From Ideonella benzenivorans (lineage in GTDB: Bacteria; Pseudomonadota; Gammaproteobacteria; Burkholderiales; Burkholderiaceae_C), in assembly GCF_020387415.1 (NCBI RefSeq), contig NZ_JAGWCB010000012.1:248001-312000 (forward strand): a stretch of DNA of 64,000 nt, written 5' to 3'. Positions 47,893 to 57,152 of this stretch are shown piece by piece. The position numbers were made by a program, and so were the translations under genes. The notes beneath the pieces are model-generated. The model searched no databases. It was not told the origin of the DNA and was given only the letters and a program-made list of their open reading frames with translations. Each line of letters opens with the position of its first letter. Within the stretch, counting starts at the first letter, position 1.

Positions 47893-48975
47893 TCAGAGCT
47901 TCTGGGCTTGCATGAAGTCGTCGAAGCTGGCTTCGGCGAAGCGGAACCACAGGTTCTCCTCGCGGCGGAAGTTGGCCATGTCGGTGTAGACCTTCTTCCA
48001 GCGCGGGTTCTTCGCGCTCAGTTCGCTGTAGAGCGCCATCGACTCCTTGAAGGCCAGTTCCATCACGTCCTTCGGGAAGCGGGCCAGCTTGGTGCCCGAG
48101 CCCACCAGCTGCTTGAGCGCCCCCGGGTTGCGGGCATCGTACTTGGCCTGCATGTCGATGTGCGCCACCGCGGCCGCAGCCTCGACCATGGCCTTGTACT
48201 CGGCCGACAGCCCGGCATAGGCCTTCTGGTTGATGAACAGGTCGATCTGCGGGCCGCCTTCCCACCAGCCGGGGTAGTAGTAGTGCGGCGCCACCTTGTT
48301 GAAGCCCAGCTTCAGGTCATCGTACGGGCCGATCCATTCGGCCGCGTCGATGGTGCCCTTCTCCAGCGCCTGGTAGATCTCGCCGCCCGGGATGTTCTGC
48401 GGCACCCCGCCCATGCGCTCGATCACCTTGCCGGCGAAGCCGCCCACGCGGAACTTCAGGCCCTTGATGTCGGCCGTGGACTTGATCTCCTTGCGGTACC
48501 AGCCGGCCATCTGCGCACCGGTGTTGCCGCACGGGAAGTTGATCATGTTGTAGCCGGCATAGAACTCGCGCATCAGCTTCAGACCATTGCCCTCGAACAT
48601 CCAGGCGGTCATCTGGCGCGAATTCAGGCCAAAGGGCACGGCCGCGCCCAGCGCGAAGGTCTCGTCCTTGCCAAAGAAGTAGTAGGGCACAGTGTGGCAG
48701 GCCTCGACGGTGCCGTTTTGCACCCCATCGACCACGCCGAACGCAGGCATCAGTTCACCCGCCGCGTGCACGGTGACCTGGAACTTGCCACCGGACAGTT
48801 CGCCCACTTTCTTGGCGAAGACCTCGGCAGCCCCATAGATGGTGTCCAGCGACTTCGGAAAGCTGGACGCGATGCGCCAGCGCACAGCCGCCTGCGCATG
48901 CACGATGGCCGGTGCCGCACCAGCCGCCAGCACGCCGGCGAGGCCAGCGCTTCTCACAAACGAACGACGTTCCAT
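47893..48975 (-). CDS. TRAP transporter substrate-binding protein, TakP-like (2-oxo acid type)
   Basis: 360 residues. A twin-arginine signal (MERRSFVRSAGLAGVLA) suggests Tat export. The mature part closely follows Rhodobacter TakP, a pyruvate/2-oxo acid binder: RIASSFPKSLDTIYGAAEVF, CHTVPYYFFGKDETFALGAA, FRVGGFAGKVIERMGGVPQ (ligand Arg) and EWIGPYDDLKLGF with PGWWEGGP. A longer frame to 49005 lacks signal features; AGGAG lies 9 bases before 48975. Convergent with the permease genes. Confidence 0.9.
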   Translation of the reverse strand: MERRSFVRSAGLAGVLAAGAAPAIVHAQAAVRWRIASSFPKSLDTIYGAAEVFAKKVGELSGGKFQVTVHAAGELMPAFGVVDGVQNGTVEACHTVPYYFFGKDETFALGAAVPFGLNSRQMTAWMFEGNGLKLMREFYAGYNMINFPCGNTGAQMAGWYRKEIKSTADIKGLKFRVGGFAGKVIERMGGVPQNIPGGEIYQALEKGTIDAAEWIGPYDDLKLGFNKVAPHYYYPGWWEGGPQIDLFINQKAYAGLSAEYKAMVEAAAAVAHIDMQAKYDARNPGALKQLVGSGTKLARFPKDVMELAFKESMALYSELSAKNPRWKKVYTDMANFRREENLWFRFAEASFDDFMQAQKL

Positions 48976-49102
48976 CAGCGTTGTCTCCTGTTGAGTGTTG
49001 CCCATTGAGGCAGACCATTCTCAAGGAGACCTCTCGCATGCGGCAGCCGGGGTATTACCACCCTCGGGGCCGTCTCCGCGTCAGCCTGTCGTCAGCCTGG
49101 AA

Positions 49103-50473
49103 TCAGCTGCCGGCCAGCTTCATGCGGTCGATCAGCATCGAGCCGACCGTCTTCGCGCCCAGCGTGTAGGCATCCGCCCCCACGGCCACGACCCCGCCCA
49201 GCATCTCGCGCAGGTGGCCGGCGATGGTGATCTCGTGCACAGGGAAGGCGATGCGGCCATCCTCCACCCAGTAGCCCGCCGCGCCGCGCGAGTAATCGCC
49301 GGTCACGTAATTGACGCCCTGCCCCATCAGCTCGGTGACGAACAGGCCGCGGTGCAGCTTGCGCAGCATCTCTTCCAGATGGTCGCCCGGCCGGGTCAGG
49401 CGGCTGGTCAGGCGCAGGTTCTGCGACCCCCCGGCGTGCCCGGTGGTCTGCATGCCCAGCTTGCGGGCCGAGTAGCTGGACAGGAAATAGCCCTGCACCA
49501 CGCCCGCATCCACCACGCGGCGTGCCCGGGTGCGCACGCCCTCGTCATCGAAGGGCGCGCTGCCCTTGCCGCCGATGATGTGCGGATCCTCCAGCACGTC
49601 GATGTGCTCGGCCCAGACCGGCTGCCCCAGGCTGTCCTGCAGGAAGCTGGCCTTGCGGTAGAGCGCGCCGCCGCTGGTGCCCTGCACATAGGCGCCCAGC
49701 AGGCCGGCCGCCACGGAGGACTCGAACAACACCGGCACCTCGCAGGTGGGCACCTTGCGTGATTTCAGGCGCGACAGCGCGCGCTCGGCCGCATAGCGGC
49801 CCACCGCCTCGGGCGAGGCCAGGTCCATCGCATTGCGCATGGAGCTGTACCAGTAGTCACGCTGCATGTCGCGGCCCTTGCCGGCGATCGGCGACACGGA
49901 CAGCGAATGGCGGGAACTGGCGTAGCCGCCCCGGAAGCCGCGGCTGTTGCCGGCCCAGAAGTGCGACTGCTGGGCCGATACCGAGCCGCCCTCGGAATTG
50001 GTGATGCGCTTGTCAACGGCGAACGCAGCGGCCTCGGCGCGCCGCGCCAGCTCGGCCGCCTCCTCGGCGGTCACGTCCCAGGGGTGGAAGAGATCCAGCG
50101 GCTGGGCCGCCTCCTCGGGCGTGGCCAGATCTTCGACCTCCGGCAGGCCGGCCGCCGGGTCCTCGGCGGTGAAGCGGGCGATGTCGAAGGCCGCGCGCAC
50201 CGTCTGTTCCAGGGCCGTCGGAGAAAAGTCGGAGGTGCTGGCGTTGCCGCGGCGCTGCCCCAGGTAGACCGAGACGCCCACCGACTTGTCGCGGTTGCGC
50301 TCGACGTTCTCCACCTCGCCCTTGCGCACCGAGACGCTCAGGCCACTGCCTTCCGACACCTCGACCCCCGCATCGGAGGCCCCCAGGGTCTGGGCCATGG
50401 ACAGCACGTCCTCGACGATCTGCTGGAACTGCTCACGGGAATGGCTGAAACCTTGGCTGGCGGATGAGGTCAT
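49103..50473 (-). CDS. pmbA: Metalloprotease PmbA/TldE
   Basis: 456 residues. The TldD/E family forms a heterodimeric peptidase that matures peptides and degrades unfolded proteins; PmbA is the subunit without the HExxxH zinc motif. Indeed no HExxxH is seen. Family segments: SVSVRKGEVENVERNRDKS, GQRRGNASTSDFSPTALEQT and ASFLQDSLGQPVWAEHIDVL. I chose ATG 50473 (MTSSASQGF); a frame to 50509 exists. Divergent from darP, a conserved pairing. Confidence 0.93.
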   Translation of the reverse strand: MTSSASQGFSHSREQFQQIVEDVLSMAQTLGASDAGVEVSEGSGLSVSVRKGEVENVERNRDKSVGVSVYLGQRRGNASTSDFSPTALEQTVRAAFDIARFTAEDPAAGLPEVEDLATPEEAAQPLDLFHPWDVTAEEAAELARRAEAAAFAVDKRITNSEGGSVSAQQSHFWAGNSRGFRGGYASSRHSLSVSPIAGKGRDMQRDYWYSSMRNAMDLASPEAVGRYAAERALSRLKSRKVPTCEVPVLFESSVAAGLLGAYVQGTSGGALYRKASFLQDSLGQPVWAEHIDVLEDPHIIGGKGSAPFDDEGVRTRARRVVDAGVVQGYFLSSYSARKLGMQTTGHAGGSQNLRLTSRLTRPGDHLEEMLRKLHRGLFVTELMGQGVNYVTGDYSRGAAGYWVEDGRIAFPVHEITIAGHLREMLGGVVAVGADAYTLGAKTVGSMLIDRMKLAGS

Positions 50474-50547
50474 GGAAGCATGGTTGGGGAGAGGATGCGG
50501 GACAATCATAGCGACCCCCCGATCTCCGCCGATTCAAGTCTCCTTCC

Positions 50548-51156
50548 ATGCGCGCTGCACCGTCCCGTTCTGAACCCACCGAATCCGCCGACGCCTTTGA
50601 CGCCGACGGCCGGCCCAGCAAGTCCGCCCTCAAGCGCCAGATGCATGAATTGCAGGCGTTGGGCTTGGCGCTGGCCGAGCTGCCGACCTCCCGCAGCGGC
50701 AAGCTCGACCTGCCCGAGGTGCTGCGCGATGCGCTGGCCGAATACCACCGCACCCGCTCGCACGAGGGCCGGCGGCGCCAGCTGCAGTACCTGGGCAAGC
50801 TGATGCGCCAGGTCGACCCAGAGCCCATCCGCGAGGCCGTGGCCGCGTTCAAGCTGGGCAGCGCGAGCGACACGCTGGCCCTGCACGAAGCCGAGCGCTG
50901 GCGCGAGGAGTTGCTGGCCAGCGACGATGCGGTGACCCGCTGGATGCAAGCCCACCCGGATACCGATGCCCAGCAGCTGCGCAGCTTGGTGCGCGCCGCC
51001 CGCAAGGACGCCGGCAAGGCCACGCCCGCCGATGGCCTGGGCCAGCGTCACGGCCGGGCCTACCGCGACCTGTTCCAGCTGGTGAAGTCGACGCTGACGC
51101 CGGGAGCGTCTTCGCCCGCCGACGCGGCGGATGCCGCGGAGGCTGACGATGTCTGA
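50548..51156 (+). CDS. darP: Ribosome-associated protein DarP (YjgA, DUF615)
   Basis: 202 residues. The characteristic opening PSKSALKRQMHELQALGLAL with LPEVLRDALAEYHRTRSHEG and RQLQYLGKLMRQVDPEPIRE identifies the DUF615 family, which binds the 50S subunit in late assembly. It overlaps the mogA start by 8 bases. Confidence 0.94.
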   Translation: MRAAPSRSEPTESADAFDADGRPSKSALKRQMHELQALGLALAELPTSRSGKLDLPEVLRDALAEYHRTRSHEGRRRQLQYLGKLMRQVDPEPIREAVAAFKLGSASDTLALHEAERWREELLASDDAVTRWMQAHPDTDAQQLRSLVRAARKDAGKATPADGLGQRHGRAYRDLFQLVKSTLTPGASSPADAADAAEADDV

Positions 51157-51742
51157 ACCATTGGAGCCGGTGCGCATCGGCGTGGTGTCCATCAGCGACC
51201 GCGCCTCCAGTGGCGTCTACGAGGACAAGGGCATCCCGGCGCTGCAGGACTGGCTGGGGCGCGCGCTGCGCAACCCCATCACCTGGGAGACCCGGCTGAT
51301 CCCCGACGAGCAGGACGGCATCAGCGCCACGCTGCGCGTGCTGGTGGACGAGGCGGGCTGCCATCTGGTGCTCACCACCGGTGGCACCGGCCCGGCGCGA
51401 CGCGACGTGACCCCCGAGGCCACGTTGGCCGTGGCCGACAAGGTGATGCCGGGCTTTGGCGAGCAGATGCGCGCGATCAGCCTGAACTTCGTGCCCACCG
51501 CGATCCTGTCCCGCCAGGTGGCCGTGATCCGCGGCCAGGCGCTGATCATCAACCTGCCCGGCCAGCCCAAGTCGATTGCCGAAACCCTGCAGGGCTTGCC
51601 GCAGGCGACGCCGCCGGTGCACGGCATCTTTGCCGCCGTGCCTTACTGCATCGACCTGATCGGCGGGCCCTACCTGGAAACCGACCCGGCCCTGTGCCAG
51701 GCCTTCCGCCCCAAGTCGGCCCAGCGCCCGCCCCGAGGCTGA
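51149..51742 (+). CDS. mogA: Molybdopterin adenylyltransferase
   Basis: 197 residues. It activates molybdopterin with ATP for Mo insertion. The family motifs IGVVSISDRASSGVYEDKG and HLVLTTGGTGPARRDVTPEAT (TTGGTG) are intact, as is INLPGQPKSIAETLQGL. Relevant to the fdhD and selABC genes later in the window, since formate dehydrogenase needs molybdopterin. Confidence 0.94.
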   Translation: MSEPLEPVRIGVVSISDRASSGVYEDKGIPALQDWLGRALRNPITWETRLIPDEQDGISATLRVLVDEAGCHLVLTTGGTGPARRDVTPEATLAVADKVMPGFGEQMRAISLNFVPTAILSRQVAVIRGQALIINLPGQPKSIAETLQGLPQATPPVHGIFAAVPYCIDLIGGPYLETDPALCQAFRPKSAQRPPRG

Positions 51743-51749
51743 ACCCACC

Positions 51750-53378
51750 ATGCGCCTGTTCCTCCTGCCCGCCCTGCTCGCCGGCCTGATCCCCTCGCTG
51801 GCGATGGCCGCCTCCGAGCCGATGGTGTCCTACACCGTGCAAGCCGACGACACGCTGTGGCAGCTCAGCGGACAGTGGTTCCGCCGGCCGGCCAGCTGGC
51901 CCGAAGTGGCCCGGCTGAACCACCTGGCGAACCCGAACCGCCTCACCCCCGGCCAGACGCTGAAGCTGCCGCTGCGCCTGCTCAAGCCGGAGAACGTGCC
52001 GGCCACGCTGAGCCTGGTCGAAGGCCAGGTCCTGCTGGACGGCCAACCCGCCGTGGCCGGCACGCCCGTCCGTGCCGGGCAGAAGGTCCAGGCCGAAGCG
52101 AACAGCTCCGCCGTGGTCCGGCTGGGCGATGGCTCGCGTGCCAGCCTGCCCCCCGACAGCACGCTGGAGCTGGCCCAGCACCAGCGCTACCAGTTGCGCG
52201 CGGCCCAGCCGGCCGACGACGGGAACAGCCTCTACGCCGCCACGCTGCGCCTGCTGCGCGGCACGCTGGAGGTGCTGGCCACCAAGGTGCAGCGCGCCAA
52301 GCCGCTGGAGGTGACCACCCCCACCGCAGTGATCGGCGTGCGCGGCACGCGCTACCGCGTGCATGCGGATGCCACCCAGCCCCGCACCCAGACGGAAGTG
52401 CTGGAGGGCCGGGTGTGGGCCCAGACCCAGGCCCAACCGCCTGCACAGGCCGAGTTGGCCGCCGGCCAGGGGGCCGTGCTGCGCAACGGCAGCCCCGTCC
52501 AGCCCCGCCCGCTGGCACCTGCCCCCGATCTGTCCACGGTGCCGGCACGCTTCGAGCGGCCGCTGCTGCGGTTCACGGTGCCCGACACCGGCGCACCGCT
52601 GCGCGTGCAGATCGCCGCCGATGGCGACTTCCTGCGCATCGTGCGCGATGTCACGGTGCCGGCCGGCACCGAGGCCCGCATCGCCGGTCTGGACGATGGC
52701 GCCTGGTTCCTGCGTGCCCGCCAAGTGGCCGAAGACGGGCTGGAAGGCCTGGACGCCACCCACCCCTTCCAGCTGAAGGCCCGGCCGGAGCCGCCGCCCA
52801 GCACCACGCCGCGCCCGGCCGCCCGGCTGAGCGTGGGCACGGTCGCCCTGGCCTGGCTGCGCAACCCGGACGCCGCCCGCTACCACGTGCAGCTGGCCCG
52901 CGACAATGGCTTCACGCAGATCATGGCCCAGCAGGACACGCTGACCGACACCGGGCTGACGCTGGCCCTGGACACCCCGGGCCGCTACCACTGGCGCCTG
53001 GCCAGCGAGCGTGCCGATGGCGACCGCGGCCCCTGGGGCGATGCCCAGAGCTTCGAGCTGCGTCCACTGCCCGAACCGCCCAGCGTGCTCACCGGCGAGG
53101 ACGGCCAGATCCACCTGAGCTGGAGCGCCCGCCCGGACGAGCGGCAAGAGGTGCAACTGGCGCGGGATGCGCAGTTCGGCTCGCTGGTCACCAGCGCCGA
53201 GCTGCAGGGGGGTGAATGGACGCTGCCGGCCCTGCCGGTGCCGGGCACCTACTACTTCCGCTACCGCTATGTGGACGACCAGGGCTTCGTTTCGCCCTGG
53301 ACGGCCCCGCTGGGTGTGGACGTGCCGGTGGACTGGCACATGCTGCTGCTGGGCGTGCCGCTGCTGCTGACGCTCTGA
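51750..53378 (+). CDS. LysM and FecR domain protein with C-terminal fibronectin-like repeats
   Basis: 542 residues. Signal peptide (about 1-22), LysM domain (about 27-72; YTVQADDTLWQLSGQWFRR, LNPNRLTPGQTLKLPL-like ending) that binds peptidoglycan. A FecR-like domain (about 95-205; SSAVVRLGDGSRASLPPDST, then TPTAVIGVRGTRYRVHA) follows. Two beta-sandwich repeats (about 275-520; RIAGLDDGAWFLRAR and PGRYHWRLASERADGDRGPW) come next. It ends in a short hydrophobic stretch (LLLGVPLLLTL). Family members often accompany adenylate cyclase/CHASE2 genes; none is seen here. Confidence 0.85.
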   Translation: MRLFLLPALLAGLIPSLAMAASEPMVSYTVQADDTLWQLSGQWFRRPASWPEVARLNHLANPNRLTPGQTLKLPLRLLKPENVPATLSLVEGQVLLDGQPAVAGTPVRAGQKVQAEANSSAVVRLGDGSRASLPPDSTLELAQHQRYQLRAAQPADDGNSLYAATLRLLRGTLEVLATKVQRAKPLEVTTPTAVIGVRGTRYRVHADATQPRTQTEVLEGRVWAQTQAQPPAQAELAAGQGAVLRNGSPVQPRPLAPAPDLSTVPARFERPLLRFTVPDTGAPLRVQIAADGDFLRIVRDVTVPAGTEARIAGLDDGAWFLRARQVAEDGLEGLDATHPFQLKARPEPPPSTTPRPAARLSVGTVALAWLRNPDAARYHVQLARDNGFTQIMAQQDTLTDTGLTLALDTPGRYHWRLASERADGDRGPWGDAQSFELRPLPEPPSVLTGEDGQIHLSWSARPDERQEVQLARDAQFGSLVTSAELQGGEWTLPALPVPGTYYFRYRYVDDQGFVSPWTAPLGVDVPVDWHMLLLGVPLLLTL

Positions 53379-53385
53379 GCAGTGC

Positions 53386-53408
53386 CCGGGGCCGGAAGGC
53401 GGCCCCGG
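53386..53408. terminator. GC-rich hairpin between the FecR gene and cysE
   Basis: CCGGGGCC (53386-53393) and GGCCCCGG (53401-53408) form a perfect 8-bp stem with a 7-base loop between convergent genes; no T-run. Confidence 0.5.
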
Positions 53409-53415
53409 CGCGGCC

Positions 53416-54195
53416 TCACTTCACCAGGCGGTTGAGACGCTCGGCGTCGAACTGCTCGGTGGTCCGGGCCTCCTGCGGCACGCAGGGGGCGGCAGGCAGC
53501 TCCCGCGACTGCACGGCCAGCTTCTCGATGGCCTGCCACAGCAGCGCGATCTGGTGCTCGTGCGAGGACGCGTTGTCGATCAGGCCCTTCATCGCCTGGG
53601 CCACCGGGTCGTCGCCACTGGTCAGGCCATAGGCCGAGAAGCCCATGCGCGCGGCCGCGGCCTCGCGCTTGGCATCCGCCTCGGCCTGGATGATGCGGGC
53701 GGGGTTGCCCACCGCCGTCGCACCGGCCGGCACCGGCTTGGTCACCACTGCGCCGGAACCGACGCGCGCCCCGGCCCCGACGGTGAAGCCGCCCAGCACC
53801 GCCGCGTTGGCGCCAACGATCACGCCCGCTTCCAGCGTCGGGTGGCGCTTGGCCCCCTTGACCAGCGAGGTGCCGCCCAGGGTCACGCCCTGGTAGATCG
53901 TGCAGTCGTCGCCGATCTCGGCCATCTCGCCGATCACGACGCCCATGCCGTGGTCAATGAAGACCCGGCGGCCGATGGTGGCGCCGGGGTGGATCTCAAT
54001 GCCGGTCAGCCAGCGGGTGGTGTGCGAGATGAAGCGGCCGGCCCAGCGCAGGCCGTGGGTCCAGCACCAGTGGGCGCCGCGGTGCAGCGTCAAGGCGTGC
54101 AGGCCGGGGTAACAGGTCAGCACCTCCCAGCGGGTTCGCGCGGCCGGGTCGCGCTCCAATATGCAGGCAATGTCTTCGCGCAGGCGGGAGAACAT
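53416..54195 (-). CDS. cysE: Serine O-acetyltransferase
   Basis: 259 residues. Left-handed beta-helix acetyltransferase that makes O-acetylserine for cysteine. Hexapeptide repeats run from GIEIHPGATIGRRVFIDHGM through VGANAAVLGGFTVGAGARVG, with the catalytic His in the FIDHG and KRHPT segments. The C-terminal tail (about residue 195 on) is longer than in short EpsC-type enzymes. The start at 54195 has GGAG about 6 bases upstream. Gene order cysE-trmJ-suhB is typical of Burkholderiales. Confidence 0.93.
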   Translation of the reverse strand: MFSRLREDIACILERDPAARTRWEVLTCYPGLHALTLHRGAHWCWTHGLRWAGRFISHTTRWLTGIEIHPGATIGRRVFIDHGMGVVIGEMAEIGDDCTIYQGVTLGGTSLVKGAKRHPTLEAGVIVGANAAVLGGFTVGAGARVGSGAVVTKPVPAGATAVGNPARIIQAEADAKREAAAARMGFSAYGLTSGDDPVAQAMKGLIDNASSHEHQIALLWQAIEKLAVQSRELPAAPCVPQEARTTEQFDAERLNRLVK

Positions 54196-54274
54196 GGCGG
54201 CTCCGTGGGTCGATGGATTCGGAAAACGAAAAAGCAAAGTCAGTGTAGCCGTCCGGCCCGGAACCCGACTCGGA

Positions 54275-55075
54275 TCAGGGCTCTTTGCCCTGCTGCGAGG
54301 CGAGCTTCTGCATCGCCCGCGCGATGCCGCGCAGGATGTGCACCTCTTCCTGGGTCAGCAGCGCGCGGTTGGCCAATTGGTTCAAGCGCGGCACCAGCTT
54401 CTTGGGCGCGGCCGGGTCCAGAAAGCCCACGTCCACCAGCGCCTGCTGCCAGTGCGTCAGCAGACCCTGCACCGCCGCACCATCCGCCCAGTGCACGGGC
54501 GGTGTGCGTGGCTGCACGCCAAAGCCCCCCAGCGCCTGGCGCCAGTCGTAGGCCAGCACCTGCACCGCCTGGGCCAGGTTGAGCGAGCCGTAGGACGGAT
54601 CGGTGGGAATGGACAGGCAGGCATGGCAGCGGTAGACATCCTCGTTGCCCAGGCCGAAGCGCTCGCTGCCGAACACGAAGGCCACGCGGTGCCCCTGCGG
54701 CGCCAGCTCGGCGAAGTGGGCCCGTGGCGCGAAGGTCGGCGGGCCGAAATCACGCGGGGTCATGGCCGTGGCACAGGCCCAGGTGATGCCATCCAGCGCC
54801 TCTGCCAGCGTCGGCACGATGCGGGCCTGCGCCAGCACATCGGTCGCCCCGCTGGCCAGCGCCAGCGTGTCCTCGTGCTGCAGCACGTCGGCGTAGCGTG
54901 GGGCCACCAGCACCAAGTCGGAGAAGCCCATCACCTTCATCGCCCGGGCAGTGGCCCCGACGTTGCCGGGATGGCTGGTGCGCACCAGCACGAAGCGGGT
55001 GCGATTGGCGCCGGGCGCCGGGGGCGTGTGAACTTGTGCCGGGGCGGCTTGAGAGACATCGGAGGTAGAGGACAT
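54275..55075 (-). CDS. trmJ: tRNA (cytidine/uridine-2'-O-)-methyltransferase TrmJ
   Basis: 266 residues. SPOUT methyltransferase modifying position 32 of tRNA. The fold opens FVLVRTSHPGNVGATARAMK, and the knotted SAM site is FVFGSERFGLGNEDVYRC plus IPTDPSYGSLNLAQAVQVLA. An Ala/Pro-rich N-terminal leader of about 25 residues precedes the core. Divergent from suhB, whose promoter overlaps this start codon. Confidence 0.93.
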   Translation of the reverse strand: MSSTSDVSQAAPAQVHTPPAPGANRTRFVLVRTSHPGNVGATARAMKVMGFSDLVLVAPRYADVLQHEDTLALASGATDVLAQARIVPTLAEALDGITWACATAMTPRDFGPPTFAPRAHFAELAPQGHRVAFVFGSERFGLGNEDVYRCHACLSIPTDPSYGSLNLAQAVQVLAYDWRQALGGFGVQPRTPPVHWADGAAVQGLLTHWQQALVDVGFLDPAAPKKLVPRLNQLANRALLTQEEVHILRGIARAMQKLASQQGKEP

Positions 55076-55102
55076 TGCCAACACTGCGCTGCGCGCTAGA
55101 AT
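55075..55102 (+). promoter_or_regulatory. Sigma-70 promoter of suhB
   Basis: TTGCCA (55075-55080), 16-base spacer, TAGAAT (55097-55102). It predicts a leader of about 155 bases before the suhB ATG at 55265. Confidence 0.65.
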
Positions 55103-55264
55103 TGCGGGTTTTCCGCAGTGGGCACCATTGTCGCTGCGTTGCTCTTTGTCCATCGCCAAGATCCTCCCTGCCCGCGCTGCTCTATCCTTGCAGATTGGCA
55201 TGCCCTCGCCCCGACCCACGGTCGCGCAGGCTGCCCGCAGTCTCATCCCTTCACAGGTTGAACC

Positions 55265-56239
55265 ATGACCCAGACCCTCCATCCCATGCTCAACATCGCC
55301 GTGAAGGCCGCCCGTGCCGCAGGGGCGATCATCAACCGGGGATCGATGGACCTGGATCTGCTGAAGATCAACACCAAGAGCCCCAACGACTTCGTCACCG
55401 AAGTCGACCAGCTGGCCGAAGAGGCCATCATCGACACCCTGCTGCAGGCCTACCCGAGCCATGGCATCCTGGCCGAGGAATCGGGCCGCGAGCGCGGCAA
55501 CAAGAACAGTGACTTCGTCTGGATCATCGATCCGCTGGACGGCACGACCAACTTCATCCACGGCTTTCCGGTCTACTGCGTCTCGATCGCCCTGACCTTC
55601 CGGGGCAAGGTGGAACAGGCGGTGGTCTACGACCCCTGCCGCAACGACCTCTTCGTGGCCTCGCGCGGCCGCGGCGCCTACCTGAACGACAAGCGGCTGC
55701 GCGTCTCGCGCCGCACCCGCCTGCAGGACTGCCTGATCGGCACCGGCTTCCCCTTCCGCCGCGGCGACAACTTCCAGCGCTACATGAAGATGTTCGAGAC
55801 GCTGATGCCGCTGTGCGCCGGCCTGCGCCGCCCTGGTTCGGCCGCGCTGGACCTGTGCTACGTGGCCGCCGGCTACTACGACGCCTTCTTCGAGACCGGC
55901 CTGAGCCCCTGGGACATCGCCGCGGGCTCGCTGATCATCACCGAGGCCGGTGGCCTGGTGGGCAACTTCACCGGTGAACCCGACTTCCTGAACCAGCGCG
56001 AGATCCTGGCCGGTTCACCCCGGATCTACGGCCAACTGGTGCCGCTGCTGAGCCCCTTCACCCGTGTGATCCAGGAAGAAACGGCCCCTGCCGAGACTGC
56101 GCCGGCCGACCCGGCGGCCGCTGACGCCACCGCCGAAGCTGCCCCCAAGGTCCGCAAGCCGCTGCGCCTGCGCAAGAAGGATGTCGAGGGTGACGGCGCC
56201 GCACCGGCGGCCGGCCCGGCCGAAGACGCCCCGTTCTGA
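55265..56239 (+). CDS. suhB: Inositol monophosphatase family protein SuhB
   Basis: 324 residues. The metal/phosphate motifs are intact: ILAEESG (Glu), [17 protein letters not shown] (Asp-Pro-Leu-Asp-Gly-Thr) and [17 protein letters not shown]. SuhB also takes part in rRNA antitermination in E. coli. Compared with about 265 residues for E. coli SuhB, it carries a C-terminal tail of about 60 residues rich in Ala, Pro and Glu, with a basic patch ([12 protein letters not shown]); the tail's role is unknown. Confidence 0.94.
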   Translation: MTQTLHPMLNIAVKAARAAGAIINRGSMDLDLLKINTKSPNDFVTEVDQLAEEAIIDTLLQAYPSHGILAEESGRERGNKNSDFVWIIDPLDGTTNFIHGFPVYCVSIALTFRGKVEQAVVYDPCRNDLFVASRGRGAYLNDKRLRVSRRTRLQDCLIGTGFPFRRGDNFQRYMKMFETLMPLCAGLRRPGSAALDLCYVAAGYYDAFFETGLSPWDIAAGSLIITEAGGLVGNFTGEPDFLNQREILAGSPRIYGQLVPLLSPFTRVIQEETAPAETAPADPAAADATAEAAPKVRKPLRLRKKDVEGDGAAPAAGPAEDAPF

Positions 56240-56246
56240 TCGGGCC

Positions 56247-57152
56247 TCAGCCCGCGGGCGTGTAGCGCACGGCCCGCGGTGGGCGGCACAGCCCCCACAG
56301 ACACAGGCCGGCGGCCTGCGCGGCCCGCACCCCCAGCGCCGTCGGGGCCGACACCGTGGCCAATGCGGCCAGCCCGACCCGGGCGCACTTGGCCACCAGT
56401 TCGTGGCTGGCCCGGCTGGACATCAGCACCACGCCGGGCGCCCCCAGCTGGCCCTGCCGTGCCAGCACGCCAATGAGCTTGTCCAGCGCGTTGTGGCGCC
56501 CGACATCTTCACGCGCCCAGTGCAGCTGGCCCGCCAGGTCGGCCCAGGCGGCCACATGGAGGGCACCGGCCTGGGCATTGAGCGGCTGCGCCGAGCGCAA
56601 TTGCGGCATCACCCGGGCCAGCAGCGCGGCATCCACCTGGCCCAGCCAGTCGGGGGCCGGCCGTGGAGCCGGCAGCAGTTCCAGGGCCTGCAGGCTCTCG
56701 ATGCCGCAGACGCCACAGCCGGTGCGCCCGGCCAACGTGCGGCGGCGCTGCTTGAGCCCCTCCAGCCGGCGCGGTGAAATCTCCAGCTGCACCTCCCAGG
56801 CAGCCGGCGCGCCCGGCGCCTGACAGGCGGCGGGTCGCACCTCCAGGTCGCGCACCTCGTCGACCGAGGCCACGATGCCTTCGCTGAGGGCGAAGCCCAG
56901 CGCGAAGTCCTCCAGGTCCAGCGGCGAGGCCATCATCACGGCGTGCGAGATGCCGTTGAAGACCATGGCCACCGGCACCTCGTCGGCCAGCCAGTCCTCC
57001 ACCGCCTCGGTGACGCCCGCCACCGCCCGCAGCACCGGCAGGCGCACCAGGCCGGCCGGCGCGTTGTCAGACGAGGAAGGGGCGAGAGCATCAGGCTGCC
57101 GGGGCATGGTGGCGGCCATTATCGGCGGCCCACCCGGCCCCTGCCGCCTCAC
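56247..57152 (-). CDS. fdhD: Formate dehydrogenase accessory sulfurtransferase FdhD
   Basis: 301 residues from the GTG at 57152, which overlaps the previous TGA (GTGA); ATG 57119 or 57107 are alternatives, and no clear ribosome site decides. FdhD passes sulfur from IscS to the Mo/W-bis-PGD cofactor of formate dehydrogenase. Its catalytic cysteine pair is seen in GRTGCGVCGIESLQAL. Other motifs are VFNGISHAVMMASPLDLEDF, REDVGRHNALDKLIG and MSSRASHELVAKCARVG. It is the last gene of the minus-strand cluster beginning with selA. Confidence 0.93.
   Translation of the reverse strand: MRRQGPGGPPIMAATMPRQPDALAPSSSDNAPAGLVRLPVLRAVAGVTEAVEDWLADEVPVAMVFNGISHAVMMASPLDLEDFALGFALSEGIVASVDEVRDLEVRPAACQAPGAPAAWEVQLEISPRRLEGLKQRRRTLAGRTGCGVCGIESLQALELLPAPRPAPDWLGQVDAALLARVMPQLRSAQPLNAQAGALHVAAWADLAGQLHWAREDVGRHNALDKLIGVLARQGQLGAPGVVLMSSRASHELVAKCARVGLAALATVSAPTALGVRAAQAAGLCLWGLCRPPRAVRYTPAG

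Noticed and set aside
49103-50473. Possible loss of protease activity because no HExxxH motif is present in the PmbA gene
   Set aside because: PmbA/TldE subunits normally lack the motif, which resides in TldD; the absence is expected.
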